From Anaerolineales bacterium (GTDB taxonomy: Bacteria; Chloroflexota; Anaerolineae; Anaerolineales; E44-bin32), in assembly GCA_037382465.1 (NCBI GenBank), contig JARRPX010000023.1, positions 1 through 64,000 on the forward strand: 64,000 nucleotides of DNA. The letters run 5' to 3'. The notes under the pieces are model-generated. The model had not been told where the DNA came from. It saw only the letters and a list, made by a program, of their open reading frames with translations, and did not search any database. A program made the translations under genes and the position numbers. Numbering within the stretch: position 1 is the first letter of the stretch; every line of letters begins with the position of its first letter. Shown in pieces: positions 23,685 to 33,152 of this stretch.

Positions 23685-25937
23685 TCATTCTTCTTCTGCG
23701 TAGAACGCCAGCCCGATTACACCCGGTCCTGCATGTACCCCCATGACGGGCGTAAATGCACAGGTGAAAACCTCGACGCAGTCGAAACGCTCTTCGACTC
23801 GTTTCCGCAAGTCGGCGGCGCTTTCCGGCGCGTCTGCGTGCAGCACGGCAACATGCACCGGACGAGAGGCGACGCGCTTCTCCATCTCGTTCAGCATGAT
23901 CCGGATTGCGCGGTTTGTCGTGCGGGGTTTCGCCAGCACGTCGACAACACCATCATTAATAAAGAGTATGGGTTTAATCTTCAGCGCCACACCCAGCAGC
24001 GCCTCCGCCTTGCCAATTCGGCCACCACGCTGAAGGTATTTGAGGGTATCCAACATGGCAAACACGAACACGCGCTTGCGGATGTCTTGCGCCACGCGTT
24101 GAATTGAATCTACCCCGAGCCCCTTGCTGGCCGCACGGGCTGCCGCGAGCGCCACAAAACCCGCGCCCATCGCAGCCGTGCCCGCGTCGACAACGTAGAC
24201 CTGAACCTGATCTTCAACCAAGCCTGCCGCCAGGCGCGCCGCAGAGATCACCCCGCTCAATCGATCGGGCAAGTGAATCGAAACGATCGCGTCTACCCCT
24301 TCACCAAGCTGTAGATAGGTTTGCAGGAAATCGCCAACGGAGGGGGCGGCGGTTGTAGGCGTACTCTTGCTGCTACGCAAGCGTTGATACACTTCGTCAG
24401 GGTCGATGTCGATACCGTCACGAAACACATGCTCGTCCCAGAGCAGGCTCACGGGTACGACCGTGATGTCATATTTATCCACGATTTCAGACGGCAGGTT
24501 GGAGGCGGAATCGGTCACGATGGCGATCTTGCCCACGCGCGTGCGGTCGTTCTTGTCGTCAGATGACGTTCTTTTCCTTTCGACGGCGACATTGCTCGAC
24601 GGGGAAATTGCCAACTCGAGCAGCGGTTCCGCTGTCGAAATGGTCTGCAGCGATTGTTGACCCACGGCGGCCAGTCCCCGTTTGAACCCTCTTCGACTCA
24701 AGACCGCCGTGATCACCAGAAACAGACCCAGAAACGTGAACATACGCTGAACCCCAAAAAGATCCGCCAATCCACCCAATATGGGGAGGGGAGCCATGGA
24801 CAACGCGTTGCTCAAGAATAGTTGTGTGGATATCACACGACCTCGCATGGGATCGGGGGTCCGCTCTTGAACGAGGGTGCGTGCCGGGATGACAACCATG
24901 GCCGCCCCTGCTCCTGAACACACAGCGATCAGCAGGAATAGAAGTAACGAAATACCCGAAAGCGCTCTTATGAGGGGAATAACTGCGAGGCCCACACCCA
25001 AAGTGAAAAGCCCTGCCCTGAGCCAGTCTTCCTCCTCAAATCTGCTCCCCAATCTCCCCAGCAACACGACGCCCAAACCAAATCCAAGGCCACCCGGTAC
25101 GGCAAGCAGGGGCATCTGCTCGATGGGAAAATCCCAGGCGCGGGACACCAATCCGGGCACCAGCGTCATAATGACGAGTATGACGCCCGACATCAAGACC
25201 AGGTAGGCAATCGAACTGCGCACGACGGGTTTGCCAACAATGAAACGCCATCCCGCCCGTAATTCTTCCCAGGCCACACCTCGCCGAGCACCTTGCACAT
25301 TGTCCAGCAATCTGCCGATCCGGTCGGGCAAACGCGAGTATGCCCAGGCGGCCAGAGTAAAGAGCAGCAATCCCACTACGCCTACGGTCGGCGCTCCACC
25401 CGCGTGAAGCAGCACCGGCGCCAGAACGACGGTTCCTGCGCCCTGGGCGCAGATCAGCGCCACCTGAACGATCGAATTCGCCGCAAGCAGTTGGTCATCT
25501 CCGACAGTGCGGGGAAGCACGGCATCCCTTGCGGACGCAGTGAGTTGGATAAGTGCTGAAAGCAGAAAATTACAGACGAAGATCGCGAGCAGAAGCAAAG
25601 GGTCCGACCGCAGCCAACGCGTGCCTGCAGTAAAAGCGAGGGTGGTCAACAGGCCGAGCGCATTACTTACCAGAAGCACCCGCCGCCGATCGTAACGATC
25701 GACCCAAACGCCCGCGAGCATCCCAAATATGAAACCCGGCAGCGATATCGAGAACATCATCACGCCCATGAGCGTGCTCGAGTGCGTGATTTCCTCGATA
25801 AGGACGACGGACGAAAAAAAGATGGCATAGGTTGCCGCGATGGAGGTGAACTGCGCTGCGCTCAATCGGAACAAGTGCACGTTCTTAAGCACGGACAGGG
25901 TCGATTCGGTGGTCGTTGTATTGGGTCTGCTGAACAT
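23685..25937 (-). CDS. MFS transporter fused to a DegV/FakB fatty-acid-binding domain
   Basis: A 750-aa fusion. Residues 1-430 form a 12-helix major facilitator, with the inter-helix motif DRYDRRR after helix 2 and a domain of the drug-efflux or NarK-like type. After a charged linker (about 430-468), residues 470-750 form a complete DegV/FakB domain: VTDSASNLP, STPTTAAPS, LSGVISAARLAA, KPILFINDG and VMGVHAGPGVIGLAF. FakB proteins bind a fatty acid and present it to FakA kinase. ATG 25937 has AGGGGAAG upstream. The fusion suggests that a fatty acid or lipid is moved and handed to, or taken from, the DegV domain. No FakA gene is nearby. Confidence 0.88.
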   Translation of the reverse strand: MFSRPNTTTTESTLSVLKNVHLFRLSAAQFTSIAATYAIFFSSVVLIEEITHSSTLMGVMMFSISLPGFIFGMLAGVWVDRYDRRRVLLVSNALGLLTTLAFTAGTRWLRSDPLLLLAIFVCNFLLSALIQLTASARDAVLPRTVGDDQLLAANSIVQVALICAQGAGTVVLAPVLLHAGGAPTVGVVGLLLFTLAAWAYSRLPDRIGRLLDNVQGARRGVAWEELRAGWRFIVGKPVVRSSIAYLVLMSGVILVIMTLVPGLVSRAWDFPIEQMPLLAVPGGLGFGLGVVLLGRLGSRFEEEDWLRAGLFTLGVGLAVIPLIRALSGISLLLFLLIAVCSGAGAAMVVIPARTLVQERTPDPMRGRVISTQLFLSNALSMAPLPILGGLADLFGVQRMFTFLGLFLVITAVLSRRGFKRGLAAVGQQSLQTISTAEPLLELAISPSSNVAVERKRTSSDDKNDRTRVGKIAIVTDSASNLPSEIVDKYDITVVPVSLLWDEHVFRDGIDIDPDEVYQRLRSSKSTPTTAAPSVGDFLQTYLQLGEGVDAIVSIHLPDRLSGVISAARLAAGLVEDQVQVYVVDAGTAAMGAGFVALAAARAASKGLGVDSIQRVAQDIRKRVFVFAMLDTLKYLQRGGRIGKAEALLGVALKIKPILFINDGVVDVLAKPRTTNRAIRIMLNEMEKRVASRPVHVAVLHADAPESAADLRKRVEERFDCVEVFTCAFTPVMGVHAGPGVIGLAFYAEEE

Positions 25938-26286
25938 ATCGTCTTCCCCTGTTTCGACACGGGACGAAACTATGAAGCCGTATTAGTATCGAGAGCTTTT
26001 CGGCCGTTACATTATCGCACTCTCGAGATACACTGCCTGATAACCTTCTGACGCCTCTGGGACGCCCGAAGGCTCTCTTCTCGTTTTATGAAACATAATA
26101 GGGATGGATTTGTATGAACGATGCGTTGATGCTGGCCGTGACGCGCTGCTCTTTCCCTATTTAGATGGTAGCATATCTAGTGGCTAAACTTACCGAATTG
26201 GGTAGTGAGTTTTTTCGACGCGAAGGCGTGTATTATTGTGCACCCATCGATCACTCGATGCTGTAGACGACAGGAGGCCAGATACA
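25938..26286. other. divergent intergenic region
   Basis: Separates the MFS-DegV gene and the MetH-activation-like gene, so it should hold both promoters. TATTAT at 26231-26236 is a possible -10 box for the rightward gene but lacks a good -35. Nothing else is recognised. Confidence 0.4.
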
Positions 26287-27012
26287 TTGACGGAGACGCT
26301 ACAAGACACAATCTTCCGCCCCGCATCACAATTGGTCATCGGGGTGGATCAAATCTTGCGCGGCCAGGGTGCCGATCCTGATCTGACCCGGCGTCGAAGC
26401 CCTCGATTGGTGCGGATTGCGCAGCGCGCCATCGAGATCGGCCAATCCCTCACCGCGCCAGTCGCGGTTTATCGCCGGCTGGAGATGCTGGAACTGCGGC
26501 ACGATCATGTACGGCTAGTGGACGGGCATGCACTGCACGGCGCCTTGATCAGCCAGCATTTGAATGCCGCGGAGGCCGTGACGGCTGTGATCTGCACTAT
26601 CGGCGGCAGGTTGGAGGAAACGATATCGACGGCGTTGGAAAATAACCCGCCATTCGGCCTGGCGCTCGACGGTTTCGGCACAGCGGTGGTCGAAGCACTC
26701 GCCCATGAGATTTGTGGATATTTGGAGCGAGAGGCGGCAAAGCGAGGCAGGCAGGTGTCGATTCCACTCAGCCCGGGAATGATTGGCTGGCCGGTCGATC
26801 AGGGCCAGGCGCAGATCTTCGACATCGTAAACGCCGACACAATCAATGTGATTCTGACCGCCGCCTGCGTGATGTCGCCCAGGAAATCGATATCCTTCGT
26901 CACCGGCGAGGGATTGGGACTGCGTTCGAGTGGCAAATCGTGTGATTACTGCTCGATGCACGAGACTTGTCGTTATCAAGATCATTACGACCAGAAATCC
27001 ATCGAAACGTGA
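26287..27012 (+). CDS. MetH reactivation-domain-like protein
   Basis: A 241-aa protein resembling the S-adenosylmethionine-binding activation domain of cobalamin-dependent methionine synthase, but free-standing. Supporting segments are PLSPGMIGWPVDQGQAQIF, ACVMSPRKSISFVTGEG and a C-terminal cysteine cluster CDYCSMHETC. The Cys cluster is not part of classical MetH and could bind metal or an iron-sulfur cluster. Related free-standing proteins occur near corrinoid methyltransferases. TTG 26287 is chosen because AGGAGG lies 9 bases upstream. A cobalamin uptake operon lies 6 kb away. Confidence 0.75.
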   Translation: MTETLQDTIFRPASQLVIGVDQILRGQGADPDLTRRRSPRLVRIAQRAIEIGQSLTAPVAVYRRLEMLELRHDHVRLVDGHALHGALISQHLNAAEAVTAVICTIGGRLEETISTALENNPPFGLALDGFGTAVVEALAHEICGYLEREAAKRGRQVSIPLSPGMIGWPVDQGQAQIFDIVNADTINVILTAACVMSPRKSISFVTGEGLGLRSSGKSCDYCSMHETCRYQDHYDQKSIET

Positions 27013-27396
27013 TCGAAACACCAAGCGTGATTCTGCACTCGCCTGCCGACCGGCGGGTGAATACCATGGCAAAGAGAAACCGCCCCACATCCAACTGCGA
27101 GCTTTCTTAACCAATTACGGAATACCCGCCTCAGTGCTCTAGCGCAAACATGACCGGACTCATCAGGTCGCTGGACACGAGGCGTCAGCCTGCTGGTAGC
27201 AAAATCGGAGCGATATAGGCGATGATACGCTCGAATTGACGAAAGCCATTGCAGCCGAAATTTATTGGCTAAAGGAAAACCAAGGGACATCTTTCACACC
27301 ATATTCATGTAAGCCGGGAGTGCTCGCCCAAGAATCGGAAAGCATTTCCAGCGTATCAACCCGAGACATATATTTCGAATGAAAGGGGTACTAACG
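27013..27396. other. intergenic stretch before the ABC exporter operon
   Basis: About 380 bases with no supported gene; short frames on both strands have no family features. Probably contains the promoter of the exporter operon. No hairpin terminator was found after 27012. Confidence 0.4.
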
Positions 27397-28293
27397 ATGC
27401 ACGTCGTTGAAATTCACCATGTCGCAAAATCATTCGGGCCCGTACAGGCTGTTGCCGACGTATCTTTCGAGGTCGATCGCGGCGAAATATTCGGCTTGCT
27501 TGGACCCAATGGGGCCGGAAAGACGACCACCATACGTCTAATGCTGGACATCTTCAAGCCGGATCGGGGCACCGTCTCGATCCTGAACGGCCCAATGAAC
27601 GACGCCAAAGACGATCTCATCGGTTACATGCCGGAGGAACGCGGGCTGTATCAGGATACGCCGCTCGACCGCTGCTTGATCTATTTAAGTACACTCAAGG
27701 GACTTTCTACGGCCGAAGCGCAAAGCCGACTCGAGCCGTACCTGGAACGTTTCGATCTCGCAAAACACAAGCATAAAAAGGTGAAAGAGCTCAGTAAGGG
27801 CATGCAGCAGAAAGCGCAAATCATCAACACCATTCTGCACAAGCCGGAACTGGTGATCATCGATGAACCTTTCACCGCGCTCGACCCACTGAACACACAG
27901 TTGGTCAAGGATGTCATGCGTGAACTGCGCGATAAAGGAACCTCGATCCTCATGTCGACCCACCAAATGCACCAGGTGGAAGAACTCTGCGACCGCATCG
28001 TGCTCATCGACGAAGGGCGTGATGTCTTGTATGGGCCATTGGACGATATCCGCCGCCGATTTTCCGGACATGCGGTTCTGGTGCGCACTGCCGGCGAGCT
28101 GCCGCACATCGAAGGAGTCGTAGACGCGACGAGGCACAACAACGCCCAGAGGTTGACCCTGGCATCCGGCATCTCTCCACAGCAAGTCTTGCAAGACCTG
28201 ATCGCAAAAGATGTGACCATCGAGAAATTCGAGATCGCCGTCCCGACCCTGGATGAGATCTTCATCCGCGTGGTGAAGGAAGGAGATCAATAA
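27397..28293 (+). CDS. ABC-2 type exporter ATP-binding protein (NatA-like)
   Basis: A 298-aa ABC ATPase with Walker A GPNGAGKTTT, signature LSKGMQQKA and Walker B VIIDEPFTALDP, plus the C-terminal extension typical of NatA/DUF4162-type exporters. ATG 27397 has AAAGGGG 8 bases upstream, so it is preferred over the in-frame ATG at 27379. The stop overlaps the permease start (TAATG). With two following permeases it would form a sodium, drug or peptide exporter; the substrate cannot be read. Confidence 0.92.
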   Translation: MHVVEIHHVAKSFGPVQAVADVSFEVDRGEIFGLLGPNGAGKTTTIRLMLDIFKPDRGTVSILNGPMNDAKDDLIGYMPEERGLYQDTPLDRCLIYLSTLKGLSTAEAQSRLEPYLERFDLAKHKHKKVKELSKGMQQKAQIINTILHKPELVIIDEPFTALDPLNTQLVKDVMRELRDKGTSILMSTHQMHQVEELCDRIVLIDEGRDVLYGPLDDIRRRFSGHAVLVRTAGELPHIEGVVDATRHNNAQRLTLASGISPQQVLQDLIAKDVTIEKFEIAVPTLDEIFIRVVKEGDQ

Positions 28294-29466
28294 TGTCGAA
28301 GCTCTGGTTAATCGCAAAAGACGAATTCAGGCGCAACGTATACAAGAAGAGCTTCATCCTGGCGCTACTCAGCGTTCCACTCATGCTGGCTTTCAACGTC
28401 GGTATTGGGCTGATCGTTGAAAACATTGAAAAAAATCCCACACCGATCGGTTACGTCGACCATTCAGGGCTGCTGGATCACCCCATTCAAGCCTACGATG
28501 AGAATTCCTCCGATGCCGTCCCCATCATCGCTTTCGAATCTGAAGATGCGGCACGTGAGGCGCTGCTGGCAAAGGATATTCAAGCCTTTTATGTGCTTTC
28601 GGCGGACTACCGCACGACCTCGAACGTCGAATTGTATTACGTGGAGGAACCCGCAGCCAACGCCACGAGCCAGTGGTACGACTTTCTACAAACCAATTTG
28701 CTCGCGAATTATCCGCCCGATATCGCACACCGATTGATCGAGGGTACCCGCATGACCATACGGTCGCCGGGCGGGATTATCGAAATACCCGCCGGAGGAC
28801 CCACGCTGAGTTCAATGCTGCCCTTGATTACCAGCGTGGCTTTTGTGTTCCTGCTTCTCTTCAGCTCGGGATACTTGATGAGCGGGGTGATCACGGAGAA
28901 AGAGAATCGTACGATTGAGGTGATAGTGACCTCGGTCTCCACGAACGATCTGGTCGTCGGCAAGGTGCTGGGCATCGTCGCCATCAGCCTCACCCAGTTG
29001 ACCACCTGGATTCTCATCGCTGTGCTCACCATCGCCGTCGGGGGGAACGTGTTGGGATTGACGTGGTTGCAGGACCTGTCAATCAACTGGACCGCCATCG
29101 CGAAAGTGGTCGTGATTGCCCTGCCGTCCTACGTTCTCGCAGCCGGATTGATGTTCACTGTCGGATCGACGCTGACTGAAGCCCCGGAAGGTCAGGCGGT
29201 AGGGTCGTTGTTCTTTATGCTTCACATACTGCCTCGGTACGCTTCCCTTCACGGCACTGCTCACTACAGGCTTGCGCAGCATTTTCACCGACATCCCACT
29301 GTGGCAAATCACACTCAGCGTCGCGGTGCAAACGCTGTGCGCCGCCGGCTCCTTGTGGTTGGCCGGCCGCGCCTTCCGGCTGGGAATGCTGCGCTACGGC
29401 CAGCGATTGCGCATCCGCGAACTCTTCCGACGACAACCCGCTCTGGAAGAAAGGAAGACGTCATGA
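28293..29466 (+). pseudogene. ABC-2 permease 1 (NatB-like), frameshifted with internal deletion
   Basis: The first 310 residues read as a normal ABC-2 permease (N-terminal membrane segment, large extracytoplasmic region, then the membrane block with GVITEKENRTIEVI). After GSLFFMLHILP near 29236 the frame becomes nonsense. The true C-terminus continues in the +1 frame from about 29242 (LPFTALLTTGLRSIF onward) to a stop at 29466. Compared with the paralogue downstream, about 17-20 residues are missing at the junction. The original frame runs on by chance into permease 2, creating a false 814-aa fusion. Real mutation or assembly error cannot be told apart here. Confidence 0.8.
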
Positions 29467-30737
29467 AAATCAAAACCGGGCTCGTTATCCGCCACGAGCT
29501 GACCTCAACCCTGCAAAGAAAATCTTTCCTGTTCATGGCGTTCGGGGTCCCCATCCTGGTCATACTGATCTTCACCGTAGTCAACTTGATCAAGAAGGAT
29601 ACTTCAGCGGTGAAAGAGCAAGCCGCCCCGGACATGAGCGAGTTGGAGGTTGAGGGCTACGTGGATCAGGCGGGATTGATCAAAACGCTTCCCCAGGATC
29701 TTCCTGCCGGAGTACTGGTGCCCTTCGCAACAGAAGCCGCTGCGCAACTTGCCCTCGACGACGAAGAGATCAGCGCCTACTACATCATCCCCCATGACTA
29801 TATCGAAAGCGGCGAATTGATCTACGTGCATCCCGATCCGTCACCCAGTATGTCGGACAGCCAGGAATGGACCATGAAACTGACGCTGACGTTGAATATG
29901 TTGAATGGAGATCAAGCCCTGGCCGCCAAAGTCTGGAATCCAATGAACCTGCACGCCACCAACCTCAATCCTGAAGCGCAATCGCGTGCCTATGGGGAAG
30001 AGGATTGCTCCACACCGGGCGGTTCCTGCTCGAACGCATTGGTCGAAATGCTGCCCATGATCATGGTGATTCTCTTTTTCGTGCTCATCAACGTCAGTTC
30101 GGGCTTGCTCATCGGCAGCGTAGCCAACGAAAAGAAGAACCGGGTCATAGAAATTCTGATGGCCTCCATACCCCCCGGGGAACTCCTTGCAGGCAAGATC
30201 GTCGGACTGGGAATCGCCGGGATACTACAATCTGCTGCCTGGATCGGCACCATTTATGCATTGTTGAAATTCGGCGGCAGCACCCTGGGTTTGCCCCAGG
30301 AACTCAACATCCCGACCTCGATCATCACCTGGGGCATTGTCTACTTTCTGCTCGGATTCGGCATCTACGCCAGCTTGATGGCCGGCGCAGGCGCATTGGT
30401 CCCGGATCAGAAAGCCGCTGCGTCGGCGGTCTGGCTGATCATCATGCCGCTGATGCTGGGCTATATAATCGTCGTTACCCCGATCGGACAAAGCGATCCA
30501 AACGGCTTACTCACTACAGCGGTTAGTCTATTCCCCCTGACTGCTCCCGTTGCGATGATCATGCGCCTGACGGTTGGAGGGGTTCCGTTCTGGCAATTGC
30601 CCCTCGGCGCCCTGTTTATGGTAATGACCGTGGTGTTCGTCGTGCGCGGAGCTGCACGGATGTTCCAGGCGCAGAACCTGCTCTCAGGACAGCCCTTCTC
30701 AGCCCGCCGGTACTTCGCCGCCCTGTTCGGCCGCTAA
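29463..30737 (+). CDS. ABC-2 permease 2 (NatB-like)
   Basis: A 424-aa permease with an N-terminal membrane helix, an extracytoplasmic domain of about 150 residues and a six-helix C-terminal block. The conserved GSVANEKKNRVIEILMASI segment mirrors the one in permease 1, so the two are paralogues. ATG 29463 has AAAGGAAG upstream and overlaps the proper stop of permease 1 by ATGA, which supports this start rather than a fusion. It probably forms a heterodimer with permease 1 above the ATPase. Confidence 0.88.
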   Translation: MKIKTGLVIRHELTSTLQRKSFLFMAFGVPILVILIFTVVNLIKKDTSAVKEQAAPDMSELEVEGYVDQAGLIKTLPQDLPAGVLVPFATEAAAQLALDDEEISAYYIIPHDYIESGELIYVHPDPSPSMSDSQEWTMKLTLTLNMLNGDQALAAKVWNPMNLHATNLNPEAQSRAYGEEDCSTPGGSCSNALVEMLPMIMVILFFVLINVSSGLLIGSVANEKKNRVIEILMASIPPGELLAGKIVGLGIAGILQSAAWIGTIYALLKFGGSTLGLPQELNIPTSIITWGIVYFLLGFGIYASLMAGAGALVPDQKAAASAVWLIIMPLMLGYIIVVTPIGQSDPNGLLTTAVSLFPLTAPVAMIMRLTVGGVPFWQLPLGALFMVMTVVFVVRGAARMFQAQNLLSGQPFSARRYFAALFGR

Positions 30738-30741
30738 TCCG

Positions 30742-30781
30742 CGTCAGGCAGTTCACCGGCTGGCCGGTGAACTGCCTGACG
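30742..30781. terminator. 40-bp near-perfect palindrome after the exporter operon
   Basis: Two 19-base arms separated by only two bases (TG), starting 5 bases after the permease 2 stop. The hairpin would be very stable and could stop transcription or protect mRNA ends. No T-run follows, so it is not a textbook intrinsic terminator. Confidence 0.6.
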
Positions 30782-30839
30782 GCCATGAAATTCTGTAAAA
30801 TGAATGTGAATATGCGGGTAATCGACATGGAGGCCAGAA

Positions 30840-32384
30840 ATGAAAAGACTCTTGCCCATGATCTTGGTATTCGGCGCACTGACCCTCACGGCGTGTAAAC
30901 CGGAGGCGGCGGCGACAGAAAGACCACCCACGCCTCAGCAAGTCGAGCAATTACCTCCCCCGTTGACGCCCCGATCAACGCTTTTCGAAAGTGACCTCGA
31001 TGATCTGAGTCTTTTCGCTTCCGGTCTGATCGAATCCGAACGAGCTGCGCTGGAAGGGCTGGAAGACTGCAGCACTTACCGCATCGATGTAGCGCTCAGC
31101 CAGGATTTACTCCACGTCGACGGCCGGCAGGAAGTGGATTACACCAATCGTGAAGACGTGCCCCTCGAGGAGATTTACTTTCGCCTCTATCCCAACATCT
31201 CGGGCGGCGCGGCATCCGTCTCAGACGTGCTTGTAGTCGGAACCCCCGTCGATCCGGTCTACGAAAAGGAGCGCAGTGCGCTGCGCCTGCCTTTGCCAAC
31301 ACCCCTGCAGCCTGGCGATGAGATTCACATCAAGATGCGCTTTTCTGTCAAGCTTCCCACGGAAATGTCGGGGAATTACGGATTGTTTGGCTCCTTCGAT
31401 GGCGTCGTGGCGATGCAGGAACTCTACCCCGTCATTCCGGTCTATGACGACGAAGGGTGGAACATCGAGATACCGCCTTCCTTCGGCGATCTGACATACC
31501 TCGATGCAAGTTTCTACCTCGTGCGTGTGACGGTGCCGGAGCACCTGACCCTCATCGCTTCCGGGATCGAAGTGGAGACCAGCATACAGAACGACCTGCA
31601 GGTATCGACGTTCGCGGCCGGGCCCGCACGAGATTTTTACCTCGTCGCCGTCGAGGATTACGAAGTCACGAGCACCTCGCTCGGAGAAACGACGATCTAC
31701 AGCTACGCTCCTGCGGAGAAAATCCCTTTTGCCAACACTGGTCTGGAGATTGCCGCCGAAGCGCTCAGTGGTTACAGCAGCCGCTTCGGCGCCTACCCGT
31801 ATACCGAACTGGAAATCGTCGCAACGCCGATGCAGGCACTGGGCATGGAATATCCCAACACCGTTGCCATCTCGATTGATCTATACGATGCGGATTTGGA
31901 GATCGCGGGACTGCCTGCAGGGATCCTTCTCGAATCTTCGCTGGCGCACGAAGTTGCCCATCAGTGGTTCTATGGCGCCGTCGGCAACGACCAGGTCGAT
32001 GAGCCCTGGGTAGACGAAGCCCTCACGCAGTACGCCACCTGGACCTACTATCTCGATCGCTACGGGAAGGGAAGTGCTGACGGCTTTCGAGACTCTCTGG
32101 TGGGGCGCTGGGAGCGCGTCGGCAAGGCAGATATTCCCATCGGGCTGCCGACCGGCGAGTATGAACCCGTTGAGTATGGCGCTATCGTCTACGGGCGCGG
32201 GCCGCTCTTCCTCGAAGCTTTGGCTCAGGAGATGGGCCAGAAAACCTTCGACGCTTTCATGCGCGCCTATTTCCAAAACAACAAGTGGGGCATCGGGACG
32301 GCCGCCAATTTCCGACAGCTCGCGGAGGAATCTTGCGGCTGTGACTTATCCGAGCTGTTCGATGCCTGGGTATACCCGCCCTAG
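30840..32384 (+). CDS. M1-family metallopeptidase lipoprotein
   Basis: A 514-aa protein with a lipoprotein signal (lipobox LTAC, Cys19) and an M1 aminopeptidase-like fold. The zinc site HEVAH is at residues 370-374, and the third ligand Glu393 follows after exactly 18 residues. The exopeptidase GxMEN motif is seen in altered form (ALGMEYPNTVAIS). The N-terminal part has the usual M1 beta-saddle. It is predicted to act on peptides at the cell surface. The spacing of 59 bases from the hairpin after the exporter suggests a separate promoter. Confidence 0.9.
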   Translation: MKRLLPMILVFGALTLTACKPEAAATERPPTPQQVEQLPPPLTPRSTLFESDLDDLSLFASGLIESERAALEGLEDCSTYRIDVALSQDLLHVDGRQEVDYTNREDVPLEEIYFRLYPNISGGAASVSDVLVVGTPVDPVYEKERSALRLPLPTPLQPGDEIHIKMRFSVKLPTEMSGNYGLFGSFDGVVAMQELYPVIPVYDDEGWNIEIPPSFGDLTYLDASFYLVRVTVPEHLTLIASGIEVETSIQNDLQVSTFAAGPARDFYLVAVEDYEVTSTSLGETTIYSYAPAEKIPFANTGLEIAAEALSGYSSRFGAYPYTELEIVATPMQALGMEYPNTVAISIDLYDADLEIAGLPAGILLESSLAHEVAHQWFYGAVGNDQVDEPWVDEALTQYATWTYYLDRYGKGSADGFRDSLVGRWERVGKADIPIGLPTGEYEPVEYGAIVYGRGPLFLEALAQEMGQKTFDAFMRAYFQNNKWGIGTAANFRQLAEESCGCDLSELFDAWVYPP

Positions 32385-32405
32385 AGTTGTCGAGGATCTT
32401 CCAGC

Positions 32406-32774
32406 TCAACCGCTCTGTTCGAAGGACTGCATCAGGCCAAACAAGTTGCCCTCCGGATCGGCACAATAGGCATGCATACCGACGCCGGCAACCTCATTCG
32501 GCCCATCTACCGTTTTTCCTCCGGCGTCGGCGACTCGCTTCAATGCCGCGTCGAGCGATTCGACCTCGATGGTGTTGATCACCGCCTGCTGAAAGTGGCG
32601 TTCCATGATACCGCCGTTAATGCCAGCATCTTCTGCTGCACCGGTTGTGACCAACAAGTAGGGCGTGTCTCCTTCATTCCAGGGTGTGATTTCCCAATGA
32701 AGCACGCTCTTGTAGAAATCGGCTATCTTCTCGGGGTTATCGGTCAAGATCTCGAAGTGTGTAGGGCGATTCAT
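32406..32774 (-). CDS. VOC-superfamily protein (glyoxalase/bleomycin resistance-like)
   Basis: A 122-aa single-chain VOC protein. It starts THFEILTDNPEKIADFYKSVLHWEI and ends with ADPEGNLFGLMQ, the usual beta-alpha-beta-beta-beta module pair. The metal ligands His (residue 6 region) and Glu are plausible. The substrate is unknown; such proteins include dioxygenases and antibiotic-binding proteins. GAGGATG precedes the ATG. Convergent with the peptidase gene. Confidence 0.85.
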   Translation of the reverse strand: MNRPTHFEILTDNPEKIADFYKSVLHWEITPWNEGDTPYLLVTTGAAEDAGINGGIMERHFQQAVINTIEVESLDAALKRVADAGGKTVDGPNEVAGVGMHAYCADPEGNLFGLMQSFEQSG

Positions 32775-33152
32775 GACATCCTCCTCCAGATAGTATAAAT
32801 CTATTATGCCATATTAGACCCTAATAGGAATTTATTTCCTGCAATAAATGTGCAGCACATCGATACCAGGCCGTAATGAATTTCCCGGCCGGGAGGAATG
32901 AACCCGAATTACTATAGGGCTTCAACTCATCAAGCAGAATGGGCCTCTTGTCGATCGGAACCCCTGCCGCGCTGACTATTTCAGGAAACGGAATCGCTTT
33001 GGCTGCACTTCAGAAATCATCCACCATCGAGGTTGGCAGATTTCTCTTGCCAAACAAGCCGACAGATCGTCCCTCCGGATATCGTGCGGAGGGCGAAGAT
33101 ATATTTCCCACATCTTTAAGTCAATTCCCAGGCGCCGGAAAACCCGAGCAGT
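32775..33152. other. intergenic stretch, nothing recognised
   Basis: No supported gene. It lies between the VOC gene start and the end of btuD, both on the minus strand, and is expected to hold the VOC promoter. An 85-aa plus-strand frame has no family features. Confidence 0.4.

Noticed and set aside
28293-30737. an 814-aa fused double permease
   Set aside because: The middle 70-80 residues are a wrong-frame reading; the correct permease 1 end is in the +1 frame and overlaps a proper permease 2 start.
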